A stretch of 64,000 nt of DNA, taken from NCBI GenBank assembly GCA_021927905.1, contig BLLK01000058.1, forward strand, positions 682,001-746,000, in the 5' to 3' direction. Under the pieces are notes generated by a model. That model did no database searches, was not told the DNA's origin, and was given only the letters and a program-made list of their open reading frames with translations. The DNA comes from Chaetoceros tenuissimus (lineage: Eukaryota > Bacillariophyta > Thalassiosirophyceae > Chaetocerotales > Chaetocerotaceae). Positions 10,064 through 19,628 of the stretch are shown here, in pieces. Within the stretch, counting starts at the first letter, position 1, and each line of letters opens with the position of its first letter. The position numbers and the translations under genes were made by a program.

Positions 10064-11419
10064 ATGTCGAAATTTCGAATTCGATTTTTATCAGAGCCTT
10101 TACGTTTCGCAAAGAATCCATTCGATACTTCGCCTCTTTGGACTGGAGTAACAACTCGAAGAACACTTCCCAATAGAAGACTTACAACGATTATGAATAT
10201 CGCTACGTTTCAAAGCAATCTTGACTTCATCAAGCAAATTTATTTCAGAGAAGAATGGAAAGATAAAGATTGTCTTGGAAAAATTCAACAAGCTGTAAAA
10301 GAATGCAATGAAAAGATTATCATCGCCTTTGGTGAATCTTTGCACAAACTAGCGGAACATAAGCCTTCTTTAGAAGGATTGGAAAAAGTAGTCACGAAAT
10401 TCCCTTCGACTCTTTCACATATAAATGAGTATAACAGTCTCCCTATTCACACTATTACGGGTCCTTCAGAAGAGAGCATTTGTGCACCTGAATATGTACC
10501 AATACTTGCTAAGGAGGGACTGAAACATGGAGTTGGAGGTGAACATACACGAGGCGGATTACTAACAGACGTTCCATATAATGCAGCTGGCTGGAATACT
10601 CTAGAATGTCTGAGTTATGATAGTGAATATGATCAGACATCGAGGTTGTCTACATTGAAAGAACTTAGAAAAATAGGTTTACTAGTAGAGAAAGATATTC
10701 AAGAGCAATGGTTACTCTACACGTCCCTTTATAATGGAGGGCACGAAATTTTTGAATACTTGGTAAAGTGGAATCCAAACGCTTTGTTGAATACACGATA
10801 TAATTTGGAGCCCTTAATCCATGCTATGGTTTGGGAACTGTATTTACCCAGTGAATCTGTCACACAATTTGTAACTACAATTCTCACTGCCGGTTTCAAA
10901 TATCATCCTCATATTGGTGGGTTGCTCTTTACAGAGGACTATGAAGGTACTATAGCATTAGATGTCTTGTTAGATGAATATAGCGTAGAAGATGTCATGA
11001 GAATCTTGCATAGCATTCTTTCACCTGCAAAAGATTATCCTATATTACATCATATACTCACAAAAGCTCCACAGCATGGAGAAGTGTTTGCAATCGAGTT
11101 TCCTTGGGCTGGAAGTCTCAGAGATCATAATGGACGATCACTCCATCAAGTACTTATGGCAGCAGGACCTAATGTGATGAATGAGCATTGGCTTCTCTTT
11201 GCAATGTTGACCGATAACCAGATTCAAGAGAAAGACCCAATCACTACATTGTACCCTTTTGCTGCTATGGCAGTTGGTGAGCATGCAGATTTACAGAGTT
11301 GCTTTTATTTGCTTCGTCGGCATCCTTCAGTGATGGACGAGAGGTCAAGGACTAGTGTTTGTCGTCGTACTCGTATTAGGAAAAGAAAAGCATCAAAGTC
11401 AATATTATTCTTAGAATGA
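10064..11419 (+). CDS. Diatom hypothetical protein with weak ankyrin-like pattern
   Basis: A single-exon protein of 451 residues from the ATG at 10064. A second in-frame ATG at 10193 (MNIATFQSN) is an alternative start; the first 43 residues are Arg-rich and could be a targeting leader. The body shows phrases typical of degenerate ankyrin repeats (NSLPIHTITG, GHEIFEYLVKWNPNALLN, LDVLLDEYSVEDVMRIL, QSCFYLLRRHPSVM) and ends in a basic tail (RRTRIRKRKASK). No catalytic motif is visible. Proteins with this style are numerous in diatoms; the function is unknown to me. Confidence 0.65.
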   Translation: MSKFRIRFLSEPLRFAKNPFDTSPLWTGVTTRRTLPNRRLTTIMNIATFQSNLDFIKQIYFREEWKDKDCLGKIQQAVKECNEKIIIAFGESLHKLAEHKPSLEGLEKVVTKFPSTLSHINEYNSLPIHTITGPSEESICAPEYVPILAKEGLKHGVGGEHTRGGLLTDVPYNAAGWNTLECLSYDSEYDQTSRLSTLKELRKIGLLVEKDIQEQWLLYTSLYNGGHEIFEYLVKWNPNALLNTRYNLEPLIHAMVWELYLPSESVTQFVTTILTAGFKYHPHIGGLLFTEDYEGTIALDVLLDEYSVEDVMRILHSILSPAKDYPILHHILTKAPQHGEVFAIEFPWAGSLRDHNGRSLHQVLMAAGPNVMNEHWLLFAMLTDNQIQEKDPITTLYPFAAMAVGEHADLQSCFYLLRRHPSVMDERSRTSVCRRTRIRKRKASKSILFLE

Positions 11420-11654
11420 AGAAAAACTTTGTGGACGAGCTCGTTGAAGTAGTTAGGAGAGTAGAGAAGCTGCTTGTAGGAACAAAAGATATAAGAAGAG
11501 AAGATGACAGTTCTTTGTAACTGAGTTGAGGTTTTAGAATATTCAATTGACTTTTTGTAAGAATACAAGTGACAAAAAGAGATATGATCTATTCGAGTCC
11601 AATAAAATAGTAAAGTAGTAACCATTCCAACCCCTCTGGCTTGACTAGGTCAAT

Positions 11655-12941
11655 TTACCCTTCGTGTATAATTTCTTGTTCTCCACCCAACGCTAGTAAC
11701 TGATCATTGAACTTCGACCTAATAATTCTCGAGTACATTGCCGTGGAGTAATATGTATACCGTTTTGCACCACGCCATGTACACGCAACCAAGAGAATAA
11801 TTAGAAAGGTCCCATGCGCATATTTACTCAGATAGCATGGATAAGCCAAGACGACAACACTTGTCATGGCAAGTAAGAAATGCACAACCAAATACACAAT
11901 CAAATCTCTCATTTCGAAATCATTTTGTGCATTTTGCCTCTTACTTTCTTCTTCTGATCTTCCCCAAAACACCTTTCCCATGGCTACACAATTCCCATTC
12001 CTATGGTTCGCATGAAAGACTGTATCATAAATAGGTTTTCGAGGCTCACCATCCTTATCCTTCTTTTTGCGACTCGAACGAGGTAGATCCATTCCAACCG
12101 TGATAATCCAAAAACTATATGGAACAAACCATATCAGGTAAGCAATCATAGTATTTCCAAATACTGTATCCATAAAAGAATGAGTAGAATTTGGAAAGAA
12201 GGAAATATCATGATCCAACCGAAAAGTATCTGGCCAAGACTGCAAAACCAAATCTTGATTCCATCTTAAAATGTAAAACAAGAGAGGTGGATAGAAATGT
12301 ATGAAAACACTTGTCATCGAGTGCAGATGATGGAATATCAATGAAATAAAAGGCAAGACTGCAGTGCTGCCAAATAACGGACCGCAGGATGTCCCATATG
12401 CCGCAAGAAAGACGTGTTTTCTTACTCCTTCACTAACTGCATCTTTTCCCGAGAATACCACCAAAAGAGCGACAAGTCCAGCAATGTTCATGACCCAACA
12501 GTAATCCAAAAAGTATAGAATCTGATTAAGAGGCTTTGATTTGATCAAGAATCTAGCCTTGAGAGGAAGGAATATCAATGCTTCAAAAATGTATATGATC
12601 CATAGATGCTGAGGAAATGCTGCAAACATGTACGTGATGACAAAACAGTTCATGACCCCCAGTGTAAAATTTATCTCCGAGAAGCCATCATTGATTCTTT
12701 TCTCGGCTTGATTCTCTACCTCAGTCAATACTTCTTGGATGCCATGGCTAGAACCTTTGCGAAAGTAACTAGATGGCGTTCTTTCAATGTCCAACTCAAT
12801 ATCTTGGAGAGGCGTTGTCTCTTTTGATGACGATGACTTTGATGGAGCAATCATGGATTCCAACTCTGACTGTAGTGTAGTTTCTTGAAATTGTTGATTG
12901 GTTGCACGGAAAGGATTCAACCTGCTGGTATGCCTCTTCAT
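11655..12941 (-). CDS. GPC1: Glycerophosphocholine acyltransferase 1 (GPC1/DUF2838) family membrane protein
   Basis: 428 residues from the ATG at 12941 (MKRHTSRLNPFR); the frame stays open further up but has no other ATG. A polar N-terminus of about 100 residues is followed by about eight membrane helices. Family phrases include LYFLDYCWVMNIAGL, FGSTAVLPFISLIFHHLHS, FIHFYPPLLFYILRW and IWFVPYSFWIITVGM; the histidine-bearing HHLHSMTSVFIHF segment is the likely active region. Yeast and plant GPC1 acylate glycero-3-phosphocholine to lyso-PC with acyl-CoA in the ER, part of phosphatidylcholine remodelling. The length is close to that of the family. It converges with the upstream hypothetical gene, about 235 bp apart. 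Confidence 0.78.
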   Translation of the reverse strand: MKRHTSRLNPFRATNQQFQETTLQSELESMIAPSKSSSSKETTPLQDIELDIERTPSSYFRKGSSHGIQEVLTEVENQAEKRINDGFSEINFTLGVMNCFVITYMFAAFPQHLWIIYIFEALIFLPLKARFLIKSKPLNQILYFLDYCWVMNIAGLVALLVVFSGKDAVSEGVRKHVFLAAYGTSCGPLFGSTAVLPFISLIFHHLHSMTSVFIHFYPPLLFYILRWNQDLVLQSWPDTFRLDHDISFFPNSTHSFMDTVFGNTMIAYLIWFVPYSFWIITVGMDLPRSSRKKKDKDGEPRKPIYDTVFHANHRNGNCVAMGKVFWGRSEEESKRQNAQNDFEMRDLIVYLVVHFLLAMTSVVVLAYPCYLSKYAHGTFLIILLVACTWRGAKRYTYYSTAMYSRIIRSKFNDQLLALGGEQEIIHEG

Positions 12942-13321
12942 TCGTATGCAGTGCAATAGGAACTGACTATTGACTACTGCAATCACCAAAAATCAATCAC
13001 ACCATCACACCTTCCTGTTTGTAGAAGGGATCATCATTGTGGGAAGCTCATTTTGTCAAAGGGATTTAGCTTCCGTTGAATGTCAGATGCATATAAATTA
13101 GCTCATTGACATCAAAATCTTCCTTTTTTTTTTTTTCCAAATTCAATTTGAACATTTGAATATTAAGAAAAACTACAAAGAAGTAAATAAATGATCATCT
13201 CTTCACGAATCTACTGCAAAAATTCTAAAGTATATCTGATCAAGCAAGTATCCATATTATAATATACAAACGGAAATCGCTGAAGAGTACAAATGAAAAT
13301 ATTAAAGGAATTCATATTGTT
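12942..13321. other. Intergenic spacer with poly-T tract
   Basis: A 380-bp AT-rich spacer between the GPC1 start and the Dus1 stop, with a long T run near 13122-13136. No gene or RNA seen. Confidence 0.4.
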
Positions 13322-14494
13322 CTACCCCTTGTCATTATCACTGGATTCCCTATGTCTTACATACCACGATAATCTTTCATTTTCGACAGAGTGATTATTC
13401 GTTGACTGAATTGACTCCACTTGATTCATTATATCTTGAAAACCGTTCAAATCTCTTGCTTCAAACAATGCATTGGAAAGCTTCTGTTCATTTCTAAAAT
13501 CGGCATGCAAAAATACTTGCATATGCATTTGTATACACTGAAATTCCGTCCCACCTCCTCCTGCATGTGGAGGATGTTCTTTGCAAAGTTGCAGGTATTC
13601 TCTTGTCATTGCAACTCTACCAGGACCGGTTCTTTTAAAATTTACTGCTTTCGTTCCAGTATCTGAAAACAGTGCCGGGTATTCCAGTATAGATTCACTA
13701 GACATGACACCATCAGCACCTGTGTATTCTAAACATTCTCTTACATCATCGAGGTTGGAAATACCTCCATTAGCTATGACAGATATTTGATCACCAACAC
13801 ATTCTACAACATTTTTAATTGCATGCCAATCTGCTTTTCCTGTTTCTTCACCCTTTTGCGACCTAGTTCTGCCATGAACAGTTAACATCGATATCCCAAC
13901 ATTTGCAAGTTTCCTATACAATTTCAAACTCTCCTCAAGCCCCTGTGATAATAATCTTACTTTCACAGTCAAAGGTATAGTCAAATTATCTACTAGATAC
14001 CTGACAATATCTACAAGATAATCCCGAGATTCCAATAGAAAAGCACCATACCTCCCTCTCTTTGCAGTTTTCGTTGGACAACCACAATTGATATCTATAG
14101 CATCTACATATCCCTCCAACATCTTTGCAGCTTCCAGTAAAACTTCTTTGTTATTACCACATATTTGAGCAATCAATGGTTGATCTTGCTTCAACCTTGC
14201 GAAACGAAACATTTTCTCTCTATAAGATTTCTTCTTGACGAAAAAACGAGCATGTATCATGGGTGTGAAGCAAATGTTCGCTCCATATTTTCTACAGAGA
14301 ATTCGAAATGGTAAATCAGATTGCTCCACCATAGGTGCAACTACAAGGGCTTTATCCCTAAGGATTGGATATTTTGCAACTAGTGCACTGTGCGTCTGTT
14401 GCTGTTCATCTGGCAGTGAGTTGTGATGCTTTTGCAAAAGTTTTTTGAGCCATTGACGGTCAATGGGGTTCACATCTTGTTGATCCATGACCAT
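13322..14494 (-). CDS. DUS1: tRNA-dihydrouridine synthase, Dus1 type
   Basis: A 390-residue single-exon FMN enzyme that reduces uridines in the tRNA D-loop (Dus1 acts at positions 16/17). The barrel opens with ALVVAPMVEQSDLPFRILCR. The catalytic-cysteine region is DINCGCPTKTAKRGRYGAFL, with Cys139 in the position of the active Cys and the KRGxYGAFL phrase specific to Dus1. It continues with TVKVRL, TVHGRTRSQK and VIANGGISNLDDV (phosphate/FMN loop). The C-terminal helical tRNA-binding part is present. Length matches eukaryotic Dus1. The N-terminus has no obvious organelle leader, so it is probably cytosolic or nuclear. Confidence 0.9.
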   Translation of the reverse strand: MVMDQQDVNPIDRQWLKKLLQKHHNSLPDEQQQTHSALVAKYPILRDKALVVAPMVEQSDLPFRILCRKYGANICFTPMIHARFFVKKKSYREKMFRFARLKQDQPLIAQICGNNKEVLLEAAKMLEGYVDAIDINCGCPTKTAKRGRYGAFLLESRDYLVDIVRYLVDNLTIPLTVKVRLLSQGLEESLKLYRKLANVGISMLTVHGRTRSQKGEETGKADWHAIKNVVECVGDQISVIANGGISNLDDVRECLEYTGADGVMSSESILEYPALFSDTGTKAVNFKRTGPGRVAMTREYLQLCKEHPPHAGGGGTEFQCIQMHMQVFLHADFRNEQKLSNALFEARDLNGFQDIMNQVESIQSTNNHSVENERLSWYVRHRESSDNDKG

Positions 14495-14954
14495 CTCTAC
14501 ACATGAATACTTCGCAATTCAATGGTCTATTGCGTTGACGAATGAACCTCAAAAACATGCAAGAGTTTTGATGTATTATAATAACAACATCAACAATTGA
14601 TGATGACAGACATACTCGTATGAAAGAAAAAAAGTTCATCATTCATCACCATTCATTCTTCGCCCTAGCTCTTTTCTTGAGTCTTTTGACAGTTGTCAAC
14701 AGTCATAGTGACAACTGTCGAAGAAGGACGCAGTAGGTGTCCCAAACATGCGTCATTGGAGATTATAACGTGCATAATGGAACAATAGAAATACTAGAAA
14801 CTAATGGCTAAATAATAATCTCTAGTCTAAAATATATTATATGAATATGTTGAATTCCTATAAATTTAGAGAACCTGCATCAGGTACTTTGTAAGTACGT
14901 AGTGATTGAAGCGCCAAACTTCGATCCTCTATATTCCCTCTTCTACATATAATT
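14495..14954. other. Intergenic spacer with a perfect 11-bp inverted repeat
   Basis: A 460-bp gap upstream of Dus1. It holds GACAGTTGTCA (14688-14698) and its exact reverse complement TGACAACTGTC (14709-14719) separated by 10 bp; otherwise AT-rich and featureless. Confidence 0.45.
14688..14719. repeat. Inverted repeat, 11-bp arms, 10-bp loop
   Basis: GACAGTTGTCA and TGACAACTGTC are perfect complements; each arm is itself close to palindromic (TGACAACTGTCA-like). It lies about 195 bp upstream of the Dus1 start. It may be a dimeric protein-binding site or a hairpin; the role is unknown. Confidence 0.5.
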
Positions 14955-15656
14955 CTACCTGACAACTAGTGCACCCTTGAGCCTAGTACCATTATCAGAA
15001 ATGGTTTCACTATAGATTTCTCTCGGTTTATAACGTAAATCCCTATTCAAAAATAAAACTTTTTGCAAGCCATGTTTTACATTCTCCCCAATTTCTTGTA
15101 CACGTTCAGTATTCCTACTCAAATATTTAGTAGCTTCCCTATGCTTCTTGACTTTTTCAATTTTTTTCGAAGCCTTTTCGATTTCTTTGTAGCTATACCC
15201 AAAATGAGTATGCATCTGATTTTTCCTCGTTATTTTCGTCAATGCCAAATGGTTCTTGTTGCGCTTTGGTATCCTATTATCTTCGTATTCTTGTAAATCC
15301 TTTGCAGGTAACATTGTATAATTCCAATCGAGTGTGATTGGTACTCCATCGGAACAAGAAGGGTTGTCTCCAATGGTTCGATCAAATAATCTAATCTCTA
15401 TCGTGGAGAATCGTACATTCTTCTTGTCCTTGTTTACTTTGGAAGATGCATCATCTTCTTGTGAATTTCTGTCATGTTCAGATAAACTGTGTATTGATTC
15501 TAAATCTGATTCAATGTTTAATTGAAGTGTTTCCAAAGTATTGGTCGACGATGAAATATGAATATTGGAATGCAATGGCTTCTCTTTTGGAATTATTCCT
15601 TCTTCTGTACTTTCATTTACACTTATTGACGATGTAGATTCTATTGTGGCACTCAT
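14955..15656 (-). CDS. Hypothetical protein with the diatom 'VRFSTIEIR...GDNPSCSDG' motif
   Basis: A 233-residue single-exon protein. The first 90 residues are Ser/Glu-rich and disordered. Then come KKNVRFSTIEIRLFDRTIGD (about residues 79-98), NPSCSDGVPITLDWNY and a basic, helical C-terminal half (EIEKASKKIEKVKKHREATK). As I recall, the phrase V.FS.VEIR....LGDNP..S.G.PI.L.W recurs in many diatom and other stramenopile proteins of unknown function, usually near a basic helical segment as here. No enzyme motif or membrane segment is present. The family call rests on this motif; the function is unknown. Confidence 0.65.
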   Translation of the reverse strand: MSATIESTSSISVNESTEEGIIPKEKPLHSNIHISSSTNTLETLQLNIESDLESIHSLSEHDRNSQEDDASSKVNKDKKNVRFSTIEIRLFDRTIGDNPSCSDGVPITLDWNYTMLPAKDLQEYEDNRIPKRNKNHLALTKITRKNQMHTHFGYSYKEIEKASKKIEKVKKHREATKYLSRNTERVQEIGENVKHGLQKVLFLNRDLRYKPREIYSETISDNGTRLKGALVVR

Positions 15657-16084
15657 TTTATTTCTTGTCTGTTTGTTCCTTTTTATGAGATCGGTGTTTA
15701 TGTCCCCATGTAGTTTTACAAAGGCTTCATGAATGTTCTGATTGCATTTCGTGGTACTTTACCAAAAAGGTTGGTCAGCATGCTCGCATGCATTCGTTCT
15801 CCTTTTTCGAGGTGGCTGCAAAAAAAAAAGTGAGCAACTTTGTTGACTCAGTCATTTCAGGCCATTTATGGACTGGGGGGGGGGGCAAAGATGTTTTCTT
15901 TTTCCACCCCCGGGACGACATTGGTTCTCGACAAAAAAAGACGTGAGGAGTGAGGAGATTTCTAAAAGTAGACTATGTTAATTTTCGTTTCTATCTCTAT
16001 TCCATTACTAGATAAATAAATAGTATTACGCCAAGAATAAAAAGAACAGAACTAGCTAGATACTATACTTTTATATTGATCATT
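15657..16084. other. Divergent spacer with G-run
   Basis: A 428-bp divergent spacer, with an 11-base G homopolymer near 15875-15885 and short A runs. No gene or RNA recognised. Confidence 0.4.
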
Positions 16085-17390
16085 ATGTTTGAGGGATACG
16101 GAGGACCAGTTCAAATGAAAGCCACAGATCTTTCAGGGATCGACCCAACTTTGGATGCTTGTTGCCAACGAGAGGTGAGTTATATTTCATATTGTTTGCC
16201 ATCTATTCCGTAAAACACATCATAGATAAGGACCATTTGATCACTATATAAATACGCATAAAAGACTAATCTCACATCTTTCAACATTCTAGATTGAAGG
16301 AAATAGAAAACAAAATGCTCTTGAAGCAACTCTTAGAAGACATGATCGCATTGCCCTAGCTGAAAGAAGAAGGAGAAATGTAATTGATAGTCTATCATTT
16401 GGATCAGGATGTAGGTGTTGCTATGATCCAAATCTTGATGGGGGTCAATACTTTGCATTAACTGAATTGCGAAACAAACTTGGAGAACAAAATCAGGAAG
16501 AAACAGATGAATTGAATCAACATGATGATGATAATGACCGCAAATTGAATACAAGTGACAGTGATGATAGTGATAGTGATGATGAATTTGATTATCTTTT
16601 GGATGAAGATTTGCCTGTTCATAACGAAGACGGTGGATATTCCGAATTTCAATCTTATGAGCAACAGAGAATGGAAGAAATTCAGCTCATGGCATTGATT
16701 AATGAGTCGGCTGTTCAACATGGATTTGGTGTACATCGTCAATTCGGACCAGAACGTGTATTGCACGCCGCAGGTTTGGGAATGGGAGGAATCAGAGGAA
16801 ATCTTGCAGCTGCAATTCCACCTGCTGCTGTTGTACACTTGTACGATCCAGATTCTGAATATGGTGCAAGTTTGGATCTTTGTCTTGAGGAGTTGGGAAA
16901 GACATACAAAGGAACAAAGTTTTTGTTTGGAACATTGAAAGGAACGCTTGCATTGAATGAAACGTTGGTGAAGCAAGAAATGCCTAGCCTCAATGTAGAT
17001 GAATGTCCTCCAGCTCTATTAGCTGTCAAAGATGGTGTTGTCAAGGCAGTTTGTACAAACTTGAAATCCTTGGGAGATGAAAGATTGGGTAAGGTTGAAC
17101 CAAGAGCAGTTGAACACTGGTTAGATAACGCAGGAGTGCTTCTCAGAGATATCCCATTAGAATATGAAGATTATTGTCGTATAAGGCCAGAAGAAGACGC
17201 TTTGCTTGAAAATATGATGAGGGAAAAGGCAAAATTGGAGCAAATGAAAGAGATGATTTATACTTGCGGCGTTGCAGGTTGTTGCAAGACTTTTAGACAC
17301 GAACACATTGGAGTCAATAATGAAGTCCAATCGGGACGTGTGTTATGCGAAGAAATTGTGACTGATGAAGGCGATGGAGTTGAAAAGTGA
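16085..17390 (+). CDS. Thioredoxin-fold, phosducin-like protein (two exons)
   Basis: Exon 1 16085..16174 (MFEGYGGPVQ..., 30 codons), intron 16175..16292 (GTGAGT...TCTAG), exon 2 16293..17390; 395 residues in all. The middle is an acidic stretch (SDDSDSDDEFDYLLDEDLP). The C-terminal half, from about residue 235, reads VVHLYDPDSEYGASLDLCLEEL, YKGTKFLFGTL and CPPALLAVKDGVVKAVCTNL, the strand-helix order of a thioredoxin fold without a CxxC pair. DEFDYLL before a thioredoxin-like domain recalls the phosducin-like/TXNDC9 group, cofactors of the CCT chaperonin. The tail YTCGVAGCCKTFRHEHIG has Cys/His that could bind metal. The fold is likely; the exact family is unsure. Confidence 0.6.
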
Positions 17391-17452
17391 TTGAACTAAT
17401 ACCCAAAGAATCTAGCGTTAAATCATATATGTCTATGTATGTTCCTACTAAA

Positions 17453-19379
17453 TTAATTCTGCTTCAAGAAATGCCTCATCGCCGCCTTTCCTGTTAACAT
17501 TGATAGTCCATGTTGTGCATCTGCGATGGTTTCTACACGAAGGAATGAATGCTTCTTTTCAGAAGGTCCTCCCTTTTCAGGGTGGCAACATTTCGGCGTT
17601 GTTGGTGGTGGAGGAGGACCATCCTCATACTTCACAGCTTTTAGCCACCATTGGGGATAACCAACCATTTGGCTCATATTATCAGGTTCATTTACAAACC
17701 CAGATGCGTACTTAAACATGAGCTCATCAGAAAGTGACCAAAGAGAAAATACAACCTTTTCCACGTTTTTCAAGTATGCGTCCTCCACGTAATCCATATC
17801 TTTACTGTATTTGTAAGCTATATCCAGACCTTGCACAAGTGCTATAGAAACATCTTCCAAATGATCTTGACGCCTTTCAATATCTTTTACTGCATATGAC
17901 CACTTTAACTGCGCAACATTGTGCGCAAAACAAGCAGCCCAAAACATACTTGTACGATCAAACTTTTGCTGATGCCCGCTTCGAAAAGAAGGAGGGATAT
18001 CTGATAGATTTACAATGAATGGAGTAAAAACACTGCCATTGGGCGAAGCAGGTGCAAACCACATGATAGCGCCCAATCCTCCCTTTTCCATTGCTTCGGA
18101 TGATCGAGACTGGACGACATACGTATCACTTGTTCGATACAACCCAATGCTTCTTTCCCAATTTCCTTTCACTGCAGCTTCGGCAGGTCCTTCCTTCCAA
18201 CGATCTGGCGAACCAAAAGGTCCACCGGCAAGCGTTTCTCCGCCCAAGTCATATTTGGTTCCTTGGTAGTAATATCTATGAAAGCGAAATAGATCTTTTG
18301 CACTCAATAGAAAGTCAGGTTTTGTATATACTGGATACACTGGATCAGATTGCAAGTCAGTGTAATCTGCAGGAAAGTTTTTGCTTGGAGCTGCCAAATG
18401 ATATCCACCCCACATCCTTCTTCCGCTGTAGTACTTATGTGCATATTCTCCATCTGAGTATACTTTGGTGAAGTCTAATAGACCATCGTCTTCTTTCCAC
18501 CAACCATATTCCTTTGCAACAGAATGAACACTATCACTCATGACAAAATTCTCAGAATCATTTGGATCAACTTGACGAATGATAAACATATTTGCAAGAA
18601 TGGCCATGGAGTCATCAGGTACTCTTTGAGCTGCCCAAATGGCACTATAACCAGTTGGATCTGGTAGAATATGGAAGATATATGCCTCTTGACTGTCAGA
18701 GACAGCTAAACTTTCTGCTGTACCTTCAAATTCTCCTGCGCCATAAAACCCATGATTTACGGCCAAGTCACCCATAAGTTCTACCGCCTCTCTTGCAGTC
18801 TTTGATCTTTCCATTGCAATTTGAGTCAATTGATCAACACTGAACAAGGCTGTCCCGTTTGGTGCTCCAAGAGGAATAGCACCGAAGACGCCAGAACAGG
18901 TAGATTCACCGATACCTACTTGATGTTCATTCACAGCTCCATATGTATCTTCAAGATATGCAAATGTATGTTCTACTTGTGGTATACTTCCAATAGGTTT
19001 GAATTCTTGTTCATTTGATTTAGGATAGTACTCTTGAACATTTCGATCTTTTCCAACGTATCGAGGATAACTCTCTGGTGAAAAGTAAACATTGCGTCTA
19101 CTTCCAGCTTCATGACCTGCAGCAGGAACTTTTACTAATCGTGGATCCTTGATGGGACGATATAAAAGTATGAGAACCTAGTGGAAGCAACAAATTCCCA
19201 CAGTACATGTGAAAGATATTCCTACTCACCGTATCAAATTCGCCATCATTCGAATGAGAAACGAGCACACTGCCATCAATGGTTGCATTCTTGCCCACAA
19301 CAAAAACTGTACAGCCGTTTGCAAGCTGAAGACCTGATAGTAAGAGAAATCTTAGCAAGACCTTCGATGGTGACTTCAT
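17453..19379 (-). CDS. Secreted or lysosomal C69-family dipeptidase (two exons)
   Basis: Exon 1 19379..19230, intron 19229..19178 (52 bp, GTGAGT...ACTAG), exon 2 19177..17453; 624 residues. A signal peptide (MKSPSKVLLRFLLLSGLQLA) ends in NG before Cys23, the expected N-terminal nucleophile of Ntn-hydrolase peptidase family C69: CTVFVVGKNATIDGSVLVSH. The splice restores DGEFDT-VLILLYRP and the family phrase VKVPAAGHEAGSRRNVYFSPES. Further marks are NEHQVGIGESTCSG, AREAVELMGDLAVNHGFYG and SDSQEAYIFHI. C69 enzymes cleave dipeptides after self-processing to expose the Cys, so a digestive or vacuolar role fits. The length fits protist members, which are longer than bacterial PepD. Confidence 0.85.
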
Positions 19380-19628
19380 TGTGATTTTTAAAGAGCATTA
19401 AAAGCTATGAGAAGAATAGTAACATGAACATAACGTCATCATCACACTCCTCTTCTTTCTCACAACGAGAACGGAGGAGAACGTCGTTCATTTGGAAGAA
19501 TAATGATGTTGATGTTTTTACCTTCTTTTTAACGCTCATTTTTCACATGACTACAGATGTCAGGCTTCTGATTCAAATCAATCAAAACCCTTTGGTACTC
19601 GGCATAAATATTTACTGGTTGACTAGAG

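Noticed and set aside
15875-15885. G homopolymer
   Set aside because: Likely replication or sequencing slippage; no further structure around it.
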